From Senimuribacter sp049852125 (GTDB lineage Bacteria; Bacillota; Clostridia; Peptostreptococcales; Anaerovoracaceae): 64,000 nt of DNA. Below are positions 9,019-16,521 of the stretch, piece after piece. Location: the NCBI RefSeq assembly GCF_049852125.1, contig NZ_CP187532.1, forward strand, positions 1,488,001 through 1,552,000, given 5' to 3'. The position numbers were made by a program, and so were the translations under genes. Each line of letters opens with the position of its first letter. The first letter of the stretch is position 1. The notes under the pieces are model-generated. The model was not told where the DNA came from. It was given only the letters and a program-made list of their open reading frames with translations, and made no database searches.

Positions 9019-9630
9019 ATGAAAGTTATTGGATTGACAGGCGGGATAGGGTCGGGAAAATCTACGGTCAGCGAGTTTCTGCGTCAAAAGGGATATTGCA
9101 TTATTGACGCAGATCAGATCGCCCATACCATAACAGAAAAGGGAAGTCCTGTATTGCGTCAGTTAGCAGATGTTTTTGGTTCAGAAATTCTTTTCGAAGA
9201 CGGTAGCCTGAATCGCAAAAAGCTTGCCGCTATTGCGTTTAGTGATAGACAGCGAAAGCAGCAATTGGAGGACATTACGACCAGACGCGTTTTGGAAATT
9301 ATAGAAGAAAAACTGGCAATTCATTTAAAAAACGACAGGGAGAGAATTGTTTTTTTAGACGCACCGTTGCTGTTTGAAACCGGAGCAGACGCATTGACAG
9401 ATGTGGTTTGGCTGGTGGATGCAGAGCAGGAGCTGCGAATATGTCGGACGATGGAAAGAGACGGCGTATCAAGAGAGGATGTTTTGCGAAGGATTGCCAA
9501 TCAGCTGCCGGACGCAGAGAAGAGGATAAGAGCCGGAGAAATTATTGATAATGGAAAGGGAAAGGAAGATCTTTACCGCAGGGTAGAGGGATTGTTAGAA
9601 AAATATGATCAAGGAAAACAAGGGAAGTAA
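9019..9630 (+). CDS. coaE: Dephospho-CoA kinase
   Basis: A 203-residue P-loop kinase that phosphorylates the 3'-hydroxyl of dephospho-CoA, the last step of CoA synthesis. Visible motifs are GLTGGIGSGKST at the N-terminus, the DADQIAH acceptor-site motif, and LDAPLLFETG (the lid/substrate region). It follows polA by 7 nt, a pairing widespread in Bacillota, and its 3' end overlaps the next gene by 26 nt, which suggests translational coupling. Confidence 0.95.
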   Translation: MKVIGLTGGIGSGKSTVSEFLRQKGYCIIDADQIAHTITEKGSPVLRQLADVFGSEILFEDGSLNRKKLAAIAFSDRQRKQQLEDITTRRVLEIIEEKLAIHLKNDRERIVFLDAPLLFETGADALTDVVWLVDAEQELRICRTMERDGVSREDVLRRIANQLPDAEKRIRAGEIIDNGKGKEDLYRRVEGLLEKYDQGKQGK

Positions 9631-11260
9631 ATTTCGCAAAGCTTTTGATTTCGCACATGAACACATTATTATCATCATTATCGTTGTCGTAGTTCTGGCA
9701 GGGATGCTTTCTACGGTCTATATTGTAAAAGGAGATGCGTCTCCAAAGAAGGAGACGAAGGAAACCACTACTTATGAGGAGATAGATACTGTTTTTCTTG
9801 CGATGGATCAGGTTTCCGGCCTGGATCCGCTAGGATCGAAAGATCGGGATGTTTACTATATCAGCCAGCTGATTTACAGTAGCCTGTTTCGTTTAGATAA
9901 AAACCTGGCTTTGAAGAAGGATTTAGTAGATAGCTATACCGTAAATTCTTTGGCAGGCTCTGTCAGCATAAAATTGCGCAATGTAAACTTCAGCGACGGT
10001 TCTACCTTAACTGCGGAAGACGTTCGATTTACCATATCTCAGATACAACGTATTGGATCTGCCAGTCCGTATTATCATGACGTATCAAAGATCCAATCTG
10101 TTTATACGTCAGGGACTCGTAGTCTGACGATTAATTTCGAAAAACCATCTGACGCCGCGCTGGATAATCTGGTATTTCCAATTGTAGACAGTTCCTCTTA
10201 TGATAGTGACAGCGACCGCAATATAGGTAGCGGACCATATTGCTATGTATCCTACGATAAGCTAAAATATCTTAAATTAAAGCCGAATAAGAACTATAAC
10301 GGGCAAAGAGCTGAAAATAAATTGGAACTTCGTATTGTTCCGGATAAGAGTAAAACCACAGGATTGATGACAACTGACGCTGTAACGGCATATGTAAATA
10401 CTAATTTTGATGCTGATGTAGATGCTGAGGATAAGAAGCTGAAGACCTCCAGAATTTCTTCCAGTGAAGCCGAGTATCTGGCTTTCAATTTTAAGAAAAA
10501 GGCTACCGCTAAACTGGAAGTGCGCAAGGCTGTTGCAAAGGCAATAGATATTCAGGCTGTTATTGACGATAATTATGGCGGTTCAGCAATCGCTTCCGAC
10601 TCTATTTATTTCCCTGGATTTTTAGGTACTGAGAATAAAGGAGATCCGTACGAATTGGATCAGGGAGGCGCTGTAAAGCTGTTGAAAAAGGCCGGATATG
10701 AGGACAAAAATGAAGACGGCTACGTAGAAGATGAGAAGGGAAAACCGTTGTCAATGAAGATTCTGGTCAACAGAAATGATAGTCGCAGAACGGATACAGC
10801 CCAAAGTATCGCCGATGCGCTGAAACAAATCGGCATCAAAGCTGCTGTCGAAAAACTGTCCTGGGACGCTTACTGCGCGGCGATTCGCAGCGGTGATTTC
10901 GATATCTATCTGGGAGGATATAAATTTGACAAAAAGTATGATTTACGAAAACTATTTTCAAGATCAAATCCATTAGGATATCGGAATACACAGGTTATAA
11001 ACTGGACAAATCAGCTGGAAACCTGTATTAGTAATAAGAAGCAGAAAGGGGTGTACGGTCAATTAAAACAGCATTTAATTCAGGAATTACCGTATTACTG
11101 CCTTTGCTATAAAGCTTATACTGTTGTAAGTGTGGCCCGTTTTGAGGCTGAGATTCTTCCAACTTTCTTTGATCAATATAGAGGATGCGGCAATTGGAAG
11201 TGGGAGAAAACTGTTACGATAGATCTTGAAACAGAAAAAAAGAGTAAAGACGACGAATAA
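9605..11260 (+). CDS. Membrane-anchored oligopeptide-type substrate-binding protein (SBP family 5)
   Basis: A 551-residue protein with the family 5 extracellular solute-binding fold (dipeptide/oligopeptide/nickel type): SLFRLDKNLALKKDLVDSYTV, VNFSDGSTLTAEDVRFTISQ, NIGSGPYCYVSYDKLKYLKLKPN, VRKAVAKAIDIQAVID and LLKKAGYEDKNEDGYVEDEKG. There is no lipobox. Instead residues about 19-42 form one very hydrophobic segment rich in Ile and Val, so the protein is probably held by an N-terminal membrane anchor. No permease or ATPase gene is adjacent; it sits in the polA-coaE operon with a 26-nt overlap and a rather distant ribosome-binding site. Substrate is unknown. It may act as an orphan receptor or share another system's permease. 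Confidence 0.8.
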   Translation: MIKENKGSKFRKAFDFAHEHIIIIIIVVVVLAGMLSTVYIVKGDASPKKETKETTTYEEIDTVFLAMDQVSGLDPLGSKDRDVYYISQLIYSSLFRLDKNLALKKDLVDSYTVNSLAGSVSIKLRNVNFSDGSTLTAEDVRFTISQIQRIGSASPYYHDVSKIQSVYTSGTRSLTINFEKPSDAALDNLVFPIVDSSSYDSDSDRNIGSGPYCYVSYDKLKYLKLKPNKNYNGQRAENKLELRIVPDKSKTTGLMTTDAVTAYVNTNFDADVDAEDKKLKTSRISSSEAEYLAFNFKKKATAKLEVRKAVAKAIDIQAVIDDNYGGSAIASDSIYFPGFLGTENKGDPYELDQGGAVKLLKKAGYEDKNEDGYVEDEKGKPLSMKILVNRNDSRRTDTAQSIADALKQIGIKAAVEKLSWDAYCAAIRSGDFDIYLGGYKFDKKYDLRKLFSRSNPLGYRNTQVINWTNQLETCISNKKQKGVYGQLKQHLIQELPYYCLCYKAYTVVSVARFEAEILPTFFDQYRGCGNWKWEKTVTIDLETEKKSKDDE

Positions 11261-11640
11261 AGGTGCACATAATGATTTTAGATGGTCTAAATTTGCGCCC
11301 TTGAAAGAATTACAAGAATAAATTTAGGATTTTTGTCGATTGAAACGAATATAATAATTTAGTATTATTAGAATACAAAACATATATTAATCGATAACAA
11401 AATACATGATATATAAAAATCATAGTATGTTTAATTATATCAAAAAAGATTAACATTTGTTTTATTGAGACATGGTTGTAGAGGTAATATAATATTATTA
11501 TATATGATATTTTTAACAAGAATTATTATAATATTAATGATATTTTATAAAACAAAATTTAAAGTAAGTATTATTTGAAAGATAAGTCGAAATGGATTGC
11601 TACCCGTCAAGTAGACAAACAAAAAATATAAAATTTTCTG
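11261..11640. other. AT-rich intergenic stretch without a recognisable gene
   Basis: Very AT-rich sequence with many short ATTATA/TAATAT runs follows the binding-protein gene. I find no supported reading frame, tRNA or structured RNA. Toward its right end (11594-11620) the sequence TACCCGTCAAGTAGACA resembles an IS3-family terminal inverted repeat read from the other strand, which would place an element boundary there. Confidence 0.4.
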
Positions 11641-11674
11641 CCAGCTGGATATATATTCCAGCTGGTATTTTTAT
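11641..11674 (+). terminator. Hairpin with T tract inside the IS relic
   Basis: CCAGCTGGA (11641-11649) and TCCAGCTGG (11657-11665) form a perfect 9-bp stem with a 7-nt loop, followed by TATTTTTAT. It has the form of a terminator on the plus strand. It lies between the presumed element end and the transposase relic, where it may shield the element from outside transcription. Confidence 0.55.
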
Positions 11675-11685
11675 GCGGCCTGCAA

Positions 11686-11766
11686 TTATAACTGATACTT
11701 CTCCAGTGGTGTCAAGACTCCCAGGTTTCGCTGCACGTGTTTATTGTTGTAGTATTCGATGGAACG
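11686..11766 (-). pseudogene. IS3-family transposase (OrfB) C-terminal relic
   Basis: The minus strand encodes the 26 residues RSIEYYNNKHVQRNLGVLTP followed by LEKYQL and a stop. This is the characteristic C-terminus of IS3-family OrfB (consensus YxxYYNxxRxQxxLxGLSPxEY). The frame is closed upstream by a TAG (11767-11769) and no integrase DDE core is present. It is the tail of a decayed insertion sequence. The right boundary of the relic is not visible; the sequence up to about 11850 is non-coding. Confidence 0.75.
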
Positions 11767-11870
11767 CTAAGAGTTGACGAATCCGTTGAATTTTTAAAGT
11801 GCATCGCATCATTGCAGAGTGAAAATTTTGAATTCGCTGCGCTTAAATTAAAAGAAAGCTATCTTTTATA

Positions 11871-11899
11871 TTGATTTTAATAAAAATAAATATTATAAT
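11871..11899 (+). promoter_or_regulatory. Promoter of the secreted-protein gene
   Basis: TTGATT (11871-11876), a 17-nt spacer and TATAAT (11894-11899) lie 84 nt before the chosen start codon. Confidence 0.7.
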
Positions 11900-11982
11900 A
11901 AATAAAATTAAGGTTACAAATATATAACTAATTTTAAGAGATAAGGAAGGGATAGTATATTCAAATGAAAAGGAGGTATAGT

Positions 11983-12816
11983 ATGAAATCAATGTTAAAA
12001 AAATGTGGTGCGCTTTTTTTTACTTTTGTATTGATAAGTGGAATGACTACTTATTCGTTTGCAGCATCTGTAACGGATTCATACGAAATCCATACGCTCA
12101 AAGCATTAAAGCAAGAACTAAATAAGTACGAAGACAGCGTCTCAAATGTGTCAATTCAAAAAGATGTGATAAAACGCACGGAACCTGCAGTATTAGAGGC
12201 ATACATTCAAGAAAAGACCGAGAAAGCAGTAACAGTACTAAATGAAATTGATCCGGACGGCATTTTGGAAGAAAATGTAGATGGAACTCTTACTGGCGCA
12301 AAAACGGTCGATTTAGGGGACGGCTGTAAGGTAACCGTAGAATTTGAAGATGGTGAAGATAAATCTCCTCTTGCAACAATTAAAGATAGCATTTTCCCTC
12401 CTGTTTATGCAGCATCAAATGGGGAGGTTATGTGGAAAGATTATGGCAATAGATATTTCACAGCTAAAACCACAATTTTAAGCGGCATAGGCGGATGTAT
12501 TTGCAGCTTAGAAAATCACTATACTTTGAGCGCAAACGGTATAGATGAAAGATATGGCGACGCATATGAAAACGCAGGTTTCAACATTGGCATAATAGGG
12601 AGTGTAAGCCATGGCAATGTCTTTATAACAGATTCAACTGCAAGAACACCAGGCGCCTCCGATGTCAATATGTATGTAAGGTTTAATTGGCAGTACAGTG
12701 GTGGTGGAATTCTTGGAGCACAGGGGAATACTAAACTGTCAAGTACAGTCGGATATGTTGCTATTAACAAGACAGCAAAGCAGATTAAGGTTAAACATTC
12801 TTGGTCGGTAAATTAG
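11983..12816 (+). CDS. Secreted protein of unknown function
   Basis: A 277-residue protein with a typical signal peptide: a basic N-terminus (MKSMLKKCG), a hydrophobic core and a probable cleavage after SFAA near residue 29. An in-frame ATG at 11965 exists, but AAAGGAGG 7 nt before 11983 decides the start. The mature N-terminal half (about 30-130) is charged and helix-prone. After a PPVYAAS linker, the C-terminal half is rich in Gly, Ser, Asn and aromatic residues (WKDYGNRYFTAKT, SVSHGNVFITDSTARTPG, NWQYSGGGILGAQG), a beta-rich pattern. Two close cysteines (GGCICS) are present. I do not recognise a family; a secreted bacteriocin-like or adhesin-like role is only a guess. It lies beside an IS relic and is likely acquired. 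A small membrane peptide gene follows after 10 nt. Confidence 0.75.
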   Translation: MKSMLKKCGALFFTFVLISGMTTYSFAASVTDSYEIHTLKALKQELNKYEDSVSNVSIQKDVIKRTEPAVLEAYIQEKTEKAVTVLNEIDPDGILEENVDGTLTGAKTVDLGDGCKVTVEFEDGEDKSPLATIKDSIFPPVYAASNGEVMWKDYGNRYFTAKTTILSGIGGCICSLENHYTLSANGIDERYGDAYENAGFNIGIIGSVSHGNVFITDSTARTPGASDVNMYVRFNWQYSGGGILGAQGNTKLSSTVGYVAINKTAKQIKVKHSWSVN

Positions 12817-12826
12817 GAGGGGTGAC

Positions 12827-12937
12827 ATGATTTACATTGGAAAGTGGCAATTAATAAGTCTGCTCATTATTATAGGCTGCCTGATTTTGATTTGCATTGC
12901 GGTCGTGACTGTAATACGAAGCAGAAAGAAAAAATAA
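12827..12937 (+). CDS. 36-residue single-pass membrane peptide
   Basis: The gene starts at an ATG with an excellent AGGAGGGG box 4 nt upstream and ends at TAA. The product begins MIYIGKWQLISLL, continues as one hydrophobic segment (residues about 9-28, containing Cys18 and Cys23) and ends in the basic tail IRSRKKK. The strong ribosome-binding site and 10-nt spacing after the secreted-protein gene argue that it is real and cotranscribed. The topology predicts N-out, C-in. It could be an immunity, holin-like or anchoring partner of the secreted protein; this is inference. It is too short for ordinary gene calling. Confidence 0.65.
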   Translation: MIYIGKWQLISLLIIIGCLILICIAVVTVIRSRKKK

Positions 12938-13244
12938 AATAGGACATTAGGGTTATTGATTCGTAAAAGGAAAACAGACACTTCTGCTTTCCTTTTACTG
13001 ATGTATTCGATAATAGTTAATATAAAATAGGATGGTGGTGATCCTTAAATGGCAATAGGTATAAGTATCCCATGTGGTGTTTTCTAAAGTTGAATGAGAT
13101 GGTCTGCATTCCAGCTAAACCAGACCAATTTAAAATGGACAAAAACAGCGGTCGGATTAACTGTTGTTTTTGAATACACCAATAATTGGAAGTGTCAAAA
13201 TACATATCGACAAATACAAAAAATAAAAAAAATGAAATTTAGTG
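12938..13244. other. Intergenic stretch with a hairpin at 12963-12998
   Basis: GTAAAAGGAAA (12963-12973) and TTTCCTTTTAC (12988-12998) form an 11-bp stem extended inward by CAG/CTG. There is no following T tract, so it is a weak terminator candidate for the two-gene unit upstream. The remaining sequence to 13244 shows no supported gene; a 62-codon minus-strand frame (13017-13205) lacks a ribosome-binding site and a recognisable product. Confidence 0.45.
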
Positions 13245-13273
13245 TTTACTTTTAAATTCTCATGGTGTATAAT
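13245..13273 (+). promoter_or_regulatory. Promoter of tRNA-Leu(GAG)
   Basis: TTTACT (13245-13250), a 17-nt spacer and TATAAT (13268-13273) lie 37 nt before the mature tRNA 5' end. Confidence 0.8.
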
Positions 13274-13310
13274 AGCTAATGTTGTGAGTAACTCTTACAA
13301 CATAGCGCTT

Positions 13311-13394
13311 GCGGCTGTGGCGGAATGGCAGACGCGCACGGTTGAGGGCCGTGTGGGTAACACCGTGCTGGTTCAAGTCCAGTCAGCCGCACCA
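13311..13394 (+). tRNA. tRNA-Leu, anticodon GAG
   Basis: The acceptor stem pairs GCGGCTG with CAGCCGC, followed by the encoded ACCA. The anticodon stem CACGG/CCGTG holds loop TTGAGGG with GAG at 13344-13346. A long variable arm and the TTCAAGTCC T-loop are present, as expected for a class II leucine tRNA reading CUC/CUU. Confidence 0.97.
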
Positions 13395-13403
13395 TCTATA
13401 TGG

Positions 13404-13437
13404 AAACAGCTTCTTACCGAGGGAGCTGTTTTCTTCT
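13404..13437 (+). terminator. Terminator between the two leucine tRNAs
   Basis: AAACAGCT (13404-13411) pairs with AGCTGTTT (13424-13431), followed by TTCTTCTT, 9 nt after the tRNA CCA end. Confidence 0.75.
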
Positions 13438-13502
13438 TACAAAACCGCTTGTCAGTATTATTCAGTATGAACGGTCATATGACGAAAATTTGGCAAGAAC
13501 TA

Positions 13503-13531
13503 TTGACGATTTAGACGTCCTATGCTAAAAT
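13503..13531 (+). promoter_or_regulatory. Promoter of tRNA-Leu(CAA)
   Basis: TTGACG (13503-13508), a 17-nt spacer and TAAAAT (13526-13531) lie 11 nt before the mature tRNA. Confidence 0.75.
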
Positions 13532-13542
13532 ATCTTTATTGT

Positions 13543-13629
13543 GCCGGCGTGATGGAATTGGCAGACGTGCGGGATTCAAAATCCCGTGGTGGCAACACCG
13601 TATGGGTTCGACCCCCATCGCCGGCACCA
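13543..13629 (+). tRNA. tRNA-Leu, anticodon CAA
   Basis: The acceptor stem pairs GCCGGCG with CGCCGGC and is followed by encoded ACCA. The anticodon stem CGGGA/TCCCG has loop TTCAAAA with anticodon CAA, reading UUG. A long variable arm (GTGGTGGCAACACC) marks a class II leucine tRNA. yajC starts 36 nt later, so tRNA and yajC may share a primary transcript. Confidence 0.97.
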
Positions 13630-13664
13630 TTAAGTTTTACTTAATAAACATTTAGGAGGACAAA

Positions 13665-14051
13665 ATGAATCAATTAGGAATGCAGGTCGTTATTTTAGTC
13701 GTCTTTATCGCAGCAATGTATTTCTTCCTGATCAGACCGCAGAAGAAGAAAGAAAAGACAATCCAGAATATGAGAAACAGCCTGCAGGTTGGAGATGAAA
13801 TCATTACGATTGGCGGAATTTGCGGCAAAATCGTTAAAACAAAGGATGAAAGCATCGTAATTCAGGTTGGAGCAGATAAGGTTAAATTCGAAATGATGAG
13901 ATGGTCAGTTTCTTCTGTTGTCAGCAGTAACAGGACTGCTGCTAAATCTGTCGTAGAGGAAGAAGATGAGCCGAAGAAGGTTAAACCTAAAAAGCTGAGA
14001 AAGTCTACTGTGGATGAAACAGAAGAAAACATTCCTGAAGACGAAAAATAG
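13665..14051 (+). CDS. yajC: Preprotein translocase accessory subunit YajC
   Basis: A 128-residue protein of the Sec holotranslocon accessory complex. One N-terminal membrane segment (about residues 5-23, VVILVVFIAAMYFFLIRPQ) ends in the hallmark RPQKKKEK. The conserved cytoplasmic core NMRNSLQVGDEIITIGGICGKI follows. The C-terminal tail (about 90-128) is highly charged and variable, as usual. AGGAGG sits 6 nt before the start. It is separated from secDF only by a terminator and a new promoter, so the two form a functional export cluster. Confidence 0.93.
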   Translation: MNQLGMQVVILVVFIAAMYFFLIRPQKKKEKTIQNMRNSLQVGDEIITIGGICGKIVKTKDESIVIQVGADKVKFEMMRWSVSSVVSSNRTAAKSVVEEEDEPKKVKPKKLRKSTVDETEENIPEDEK

Positions 14052-14066
14052 ACAATGCTTACACAA

Positions 14067-14092
14067 AACCCCTAGATTCTTTAGGGGTTTTT
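14067..14092 (+). terminator. Rho-independent terminator of yajC
   Basis: AACCCCTA / TAGGGGTT stem with a 7-nt loop and a T-rich tail lies 16 nt after yajC. Confidence 0.9.
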
Positions 14093-14134
14093 CTATTACT
14101 TTTCAAGAATCCGACATAAATGTATACTTTTTCC

Positions 14135-14163
14135 TTGCCGAACAGCAGAAAAAGTAGTACAAT
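14135..14163 (+). promoter_or_regulatory. Promoter of secDF
   Basis: TTGCCG (14135-14140), a 17-nt spacer and TACAAT (14158-14163) lie 66 nt before the start codon. Confidence 0.65.
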
Positions 14164-14229
14164 AAAGAGTAAAATAAAATGCCGGACTTATGGGCAAATT
14201 TGTGACTATTTAGAGGTGAGAGGAAAAAA

Positions 14230-16494
14230 ATGAATGCAAAACTAAGAAAAGTTCTAGCTGGTTTGGTAGTCATTGCCGTCCTTTTCGGCTGGTATGTAAC
14301 CGTATTTGGCATCGGTTCTGTCAGCTCAATTAAGGATGTAATGAAATTCGGACTGGATATTAACGGCGGTGTTTATGTTGTTTTAGAGGCTGATGATGAA
14401 GATATCGCAGAGATGTCTTCGGATGAAATAAAAGAGGTAATGGAACAGACTCGCGCCGTACTCAATAAAAGAGTTAACGCCATGGGTATTTCAGAGGCTA
14501 CTGTTTCTCTTGAAGGCAACGACCGCCTGAGGGTTGAAATGCCTGGCGTCGATAATGCACAGCAAGCGATCGAGCAGATTGGCAAGACCGCTCAGCTGAG
14601 ATTTTTACTGGCAGATGGTTCTCCCGTGCTTACAGGAGAGGATGTAAAAGATGCGTATATAGATACAGATAACCAGAACGGAGGATATAAGATCGTCCTG
14701 GAATTTACAACAGCTGGATCGGACAAGTTTGCTGAAGGAACAGGAAAAGCAGCATCCGGTCAGGTTGTCGTATCCAGTGAGTTCAGTGCGGCTGACGTGC
14801 AGTCAAAAGCAGTGGTCATCATGCTTGATGACGAAATCGTTACTGCGCCGACAGCTGATAGTAAAATCGTCGGAACCAACTGCGAGATTACTAGCAAAGC
14901 CGGCGGATACTCGAAGGATGAAGCGTCCAATACGGCCGCTCTGATTCGCGGCGGTGCGCTGCCTATTTCTTTGCACGAGATTACGTCTTCTGTACAGACT
15001 GCGACCATCGGTGTAGACGCGCTCAATAAGAGTGTGGTTGCCGGAGCGATTGGTTTAGGACTTGTATTCCTGTTAATGCTGATTATGTACAATATGCTGG
15101 GACTGATTGCAGATATCGCATTGATGCTGTATGTATTGTTGGTACTGTGGATCATGGCTGGTATGGGTAGCGTTTTAACCCTGCCGGGTATTGCAGGTAT
15201 CATTTTATCAATCGGTATGGCTGTAGACGCCAATGTCATCATATTCGCTCGAATTAAAGAAGAAATCGCAGCGGGAAAGACCATTCGTGTAGCTGTAGAT
15301 CAGGGTTTCAGACATGCTTTGACAACTGTATTGGATGCACAGATTACAACCTTGATCGCGTCTGTGGTATTATACGAGATTGGTTCTACTGCTGTTAAGG
15401 GTTTTGCTTTAACCTTGATGATTGGTATCATTGTCAGCATTTTTACAGCCGTGGCGATTACACAGCTGTTCGTTGGTCTGCTGGCAGGCAGCAAAATGGC
15501 TAAGAACAAATACTTTGGCGTTAACGAGGACGGTACGCCTAAGACCTTCTTAAAGAAAGAATTTAAGTTTATCGGCAACAGAAAGATATTCTATTGCTTC
15601 AGCGCTGTCATAATTATTGCAGGACTAGTATTTGCAGGCATAAGAGGCTTCAATTATGGTATTGACTTTACAGGCGGTACTATGATTCAGGTAGATATGG
15701 GTAAAACAGTAGAGACAGAGGAAGTAAAAGACGCGTTGGCTGACTTCGAAATGAAGGATCTTTCTGTAGTGCTGGCTGGCGATAATCAGGATCAGATTAT
15801 CATCAAAACTATAGATGCGCTGAACAATAAGGAACGCGCTGAGGTGGTGGATACTTTAGCAGAAAAGTATGATATCAGCGATAAGAGCGTATTGGCTTCT
15901 GAAGAATTTGGACCGACGGTAGGTCGTGAGCTGAAAGGCAACGCGCTGAAGTCTGTCCTGATCGCGGCCGTTGGTATGCTGATTTACATCATTTTCCGGT
16001 TTAAATCCTGGAAATACGGTGTATCTTCCATCGCAGGCGTTTTCCATGACGTATTGTTCGTATTAGCCTTCTATGCGATCTTTAATGTAACGATCAACAA
16101 TCCGTTTATCGCGGGTATTTTAACGGTAGTCGGATATTCTATCAATGATACAATCGTTATTTTTGACAGAATCAGAGAAAACAAGAAAATCTTCAAGAAG
16201 GACAGCAACGAAGTGGTGATTGATCGAAGCGTAAATCAGACACTGAACAGATCTATCATGACATCTCTGACTACATTGATCTGTATGGTTCCGCTGTTCC
16301 TGATGGTTTCTACTTCTATCAGAGAATTTGTATTGCCGTTGATGGTCGGCGTGCTGGTAGGAACTTATTCCTCCATCTTCCTGTGCAGTCCGTTGTTCTA
16401 TGAGTTCAGCAAGGGCGAGGATCAGTCCAAATATCTTACTGCACAGAAGAACAAAGAGAAGACTTCCAAAAAGTCGCCTAAAAAGAATAAATAG
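14230..16494 (+). CDS. secDF: Protein translocase SecDF, SecD and SecF fused
   Basis: A 754-residue RND-type membrane protein that uses the proton-motive force to aid the late steps of Sec export. The SecD half has one N-terminal membrane helix, the P1 region starting KFGLDINGGVYVVLEA, and five helices containing GIAGIILSIGMAVDANVIIFARIKEE, the conserved motif with the proton-relay Asp. The SecF half starts near residue 450 with GFNYGIDFTGGTMIQVDM and contains AGILTVVGYSINDTIVIFDRIREN. SecD and SecF are fused in one chain as in Bacillus. The C-terminus is lysine-rich. The gene precedes rel by 27 nt. Confidence 0.95.
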   Translation: MNAKLRKVLAGLVVIAVLFGWYVTVFGIGSVSSIKDVMKFGLDINGGVYVVLEADDEDIAEMSSDEIKEVMEQTRAVLNKRVNAMGISEATVSLEGNDRLRVEMPGVDNAQQAIEQIGKTAQLRFLLADGSPVLTGEDVKDAYIDTDNQNGGYKIVLEFTTAGSDKFAEGTGKAASGQVVVSSEFSAADVQSKAVVIMLDDEIVTAPTADSKIVGTNCEITSKAGGYSKDEASNTAALIRGGALPISLHEITSSVQTATIGVDALNKSVVAGAIGLGLVFLLMLIMYNMLGLIADIALMLYVLLVLWIMAGMGSVLTLPGIAGIILSIGMAVDANVIIFARIKEEIAAGKTIRVAVDQGFRHALTTVLDAQITTLIASVVLYEIGSTAVKGFALTLMIGIIVSIFTAVAITQLFVGLLAGSKMAKNKYFGVNEDGTPKTFLKKEFKFIGNRKIFYCFSAVIIIAGLVFAGIRGFNYGIDFTGGTMIQVDMGKTVETEEVKDALADFEMKDLSVVLAGDNQDQIIIKTIDALNNKERAEVVDTLAEKYDISDKSVLASEEFGPTVGRELKGNALKSVLIAAVGMLIYIIFRFKSWKYGVSSIAGVFHDVLFVLAFYAIFNVTINNPFIAGILTVVGYSINDTIVIFDRIRENKKIFKKDSNEVVIDRSVNQTLNRSIMTSLTTLICMVPLFLMVSTSIREFVLPLMVGVLVGTYSSIFLCSPLFYEFSKGEDQSKYLTAQKNKEKTSKKSPKKNK

Positions 16495-16521
16495 TCCATT
16501 ATAGCAGGAGTATAGCAACGC

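Noticed and set aside
11592..11777. 61-codon plus-strand reading frame
   Set aside because: It is the reverse of the IS3 transposase relic and its terminal sequence, with no ribosome-binding site.
13017..13205. 62-codon minus-strand reading frame
   Set aside because: No ribosome-binding site, no recognisable product, unusual composition; treated as chance.
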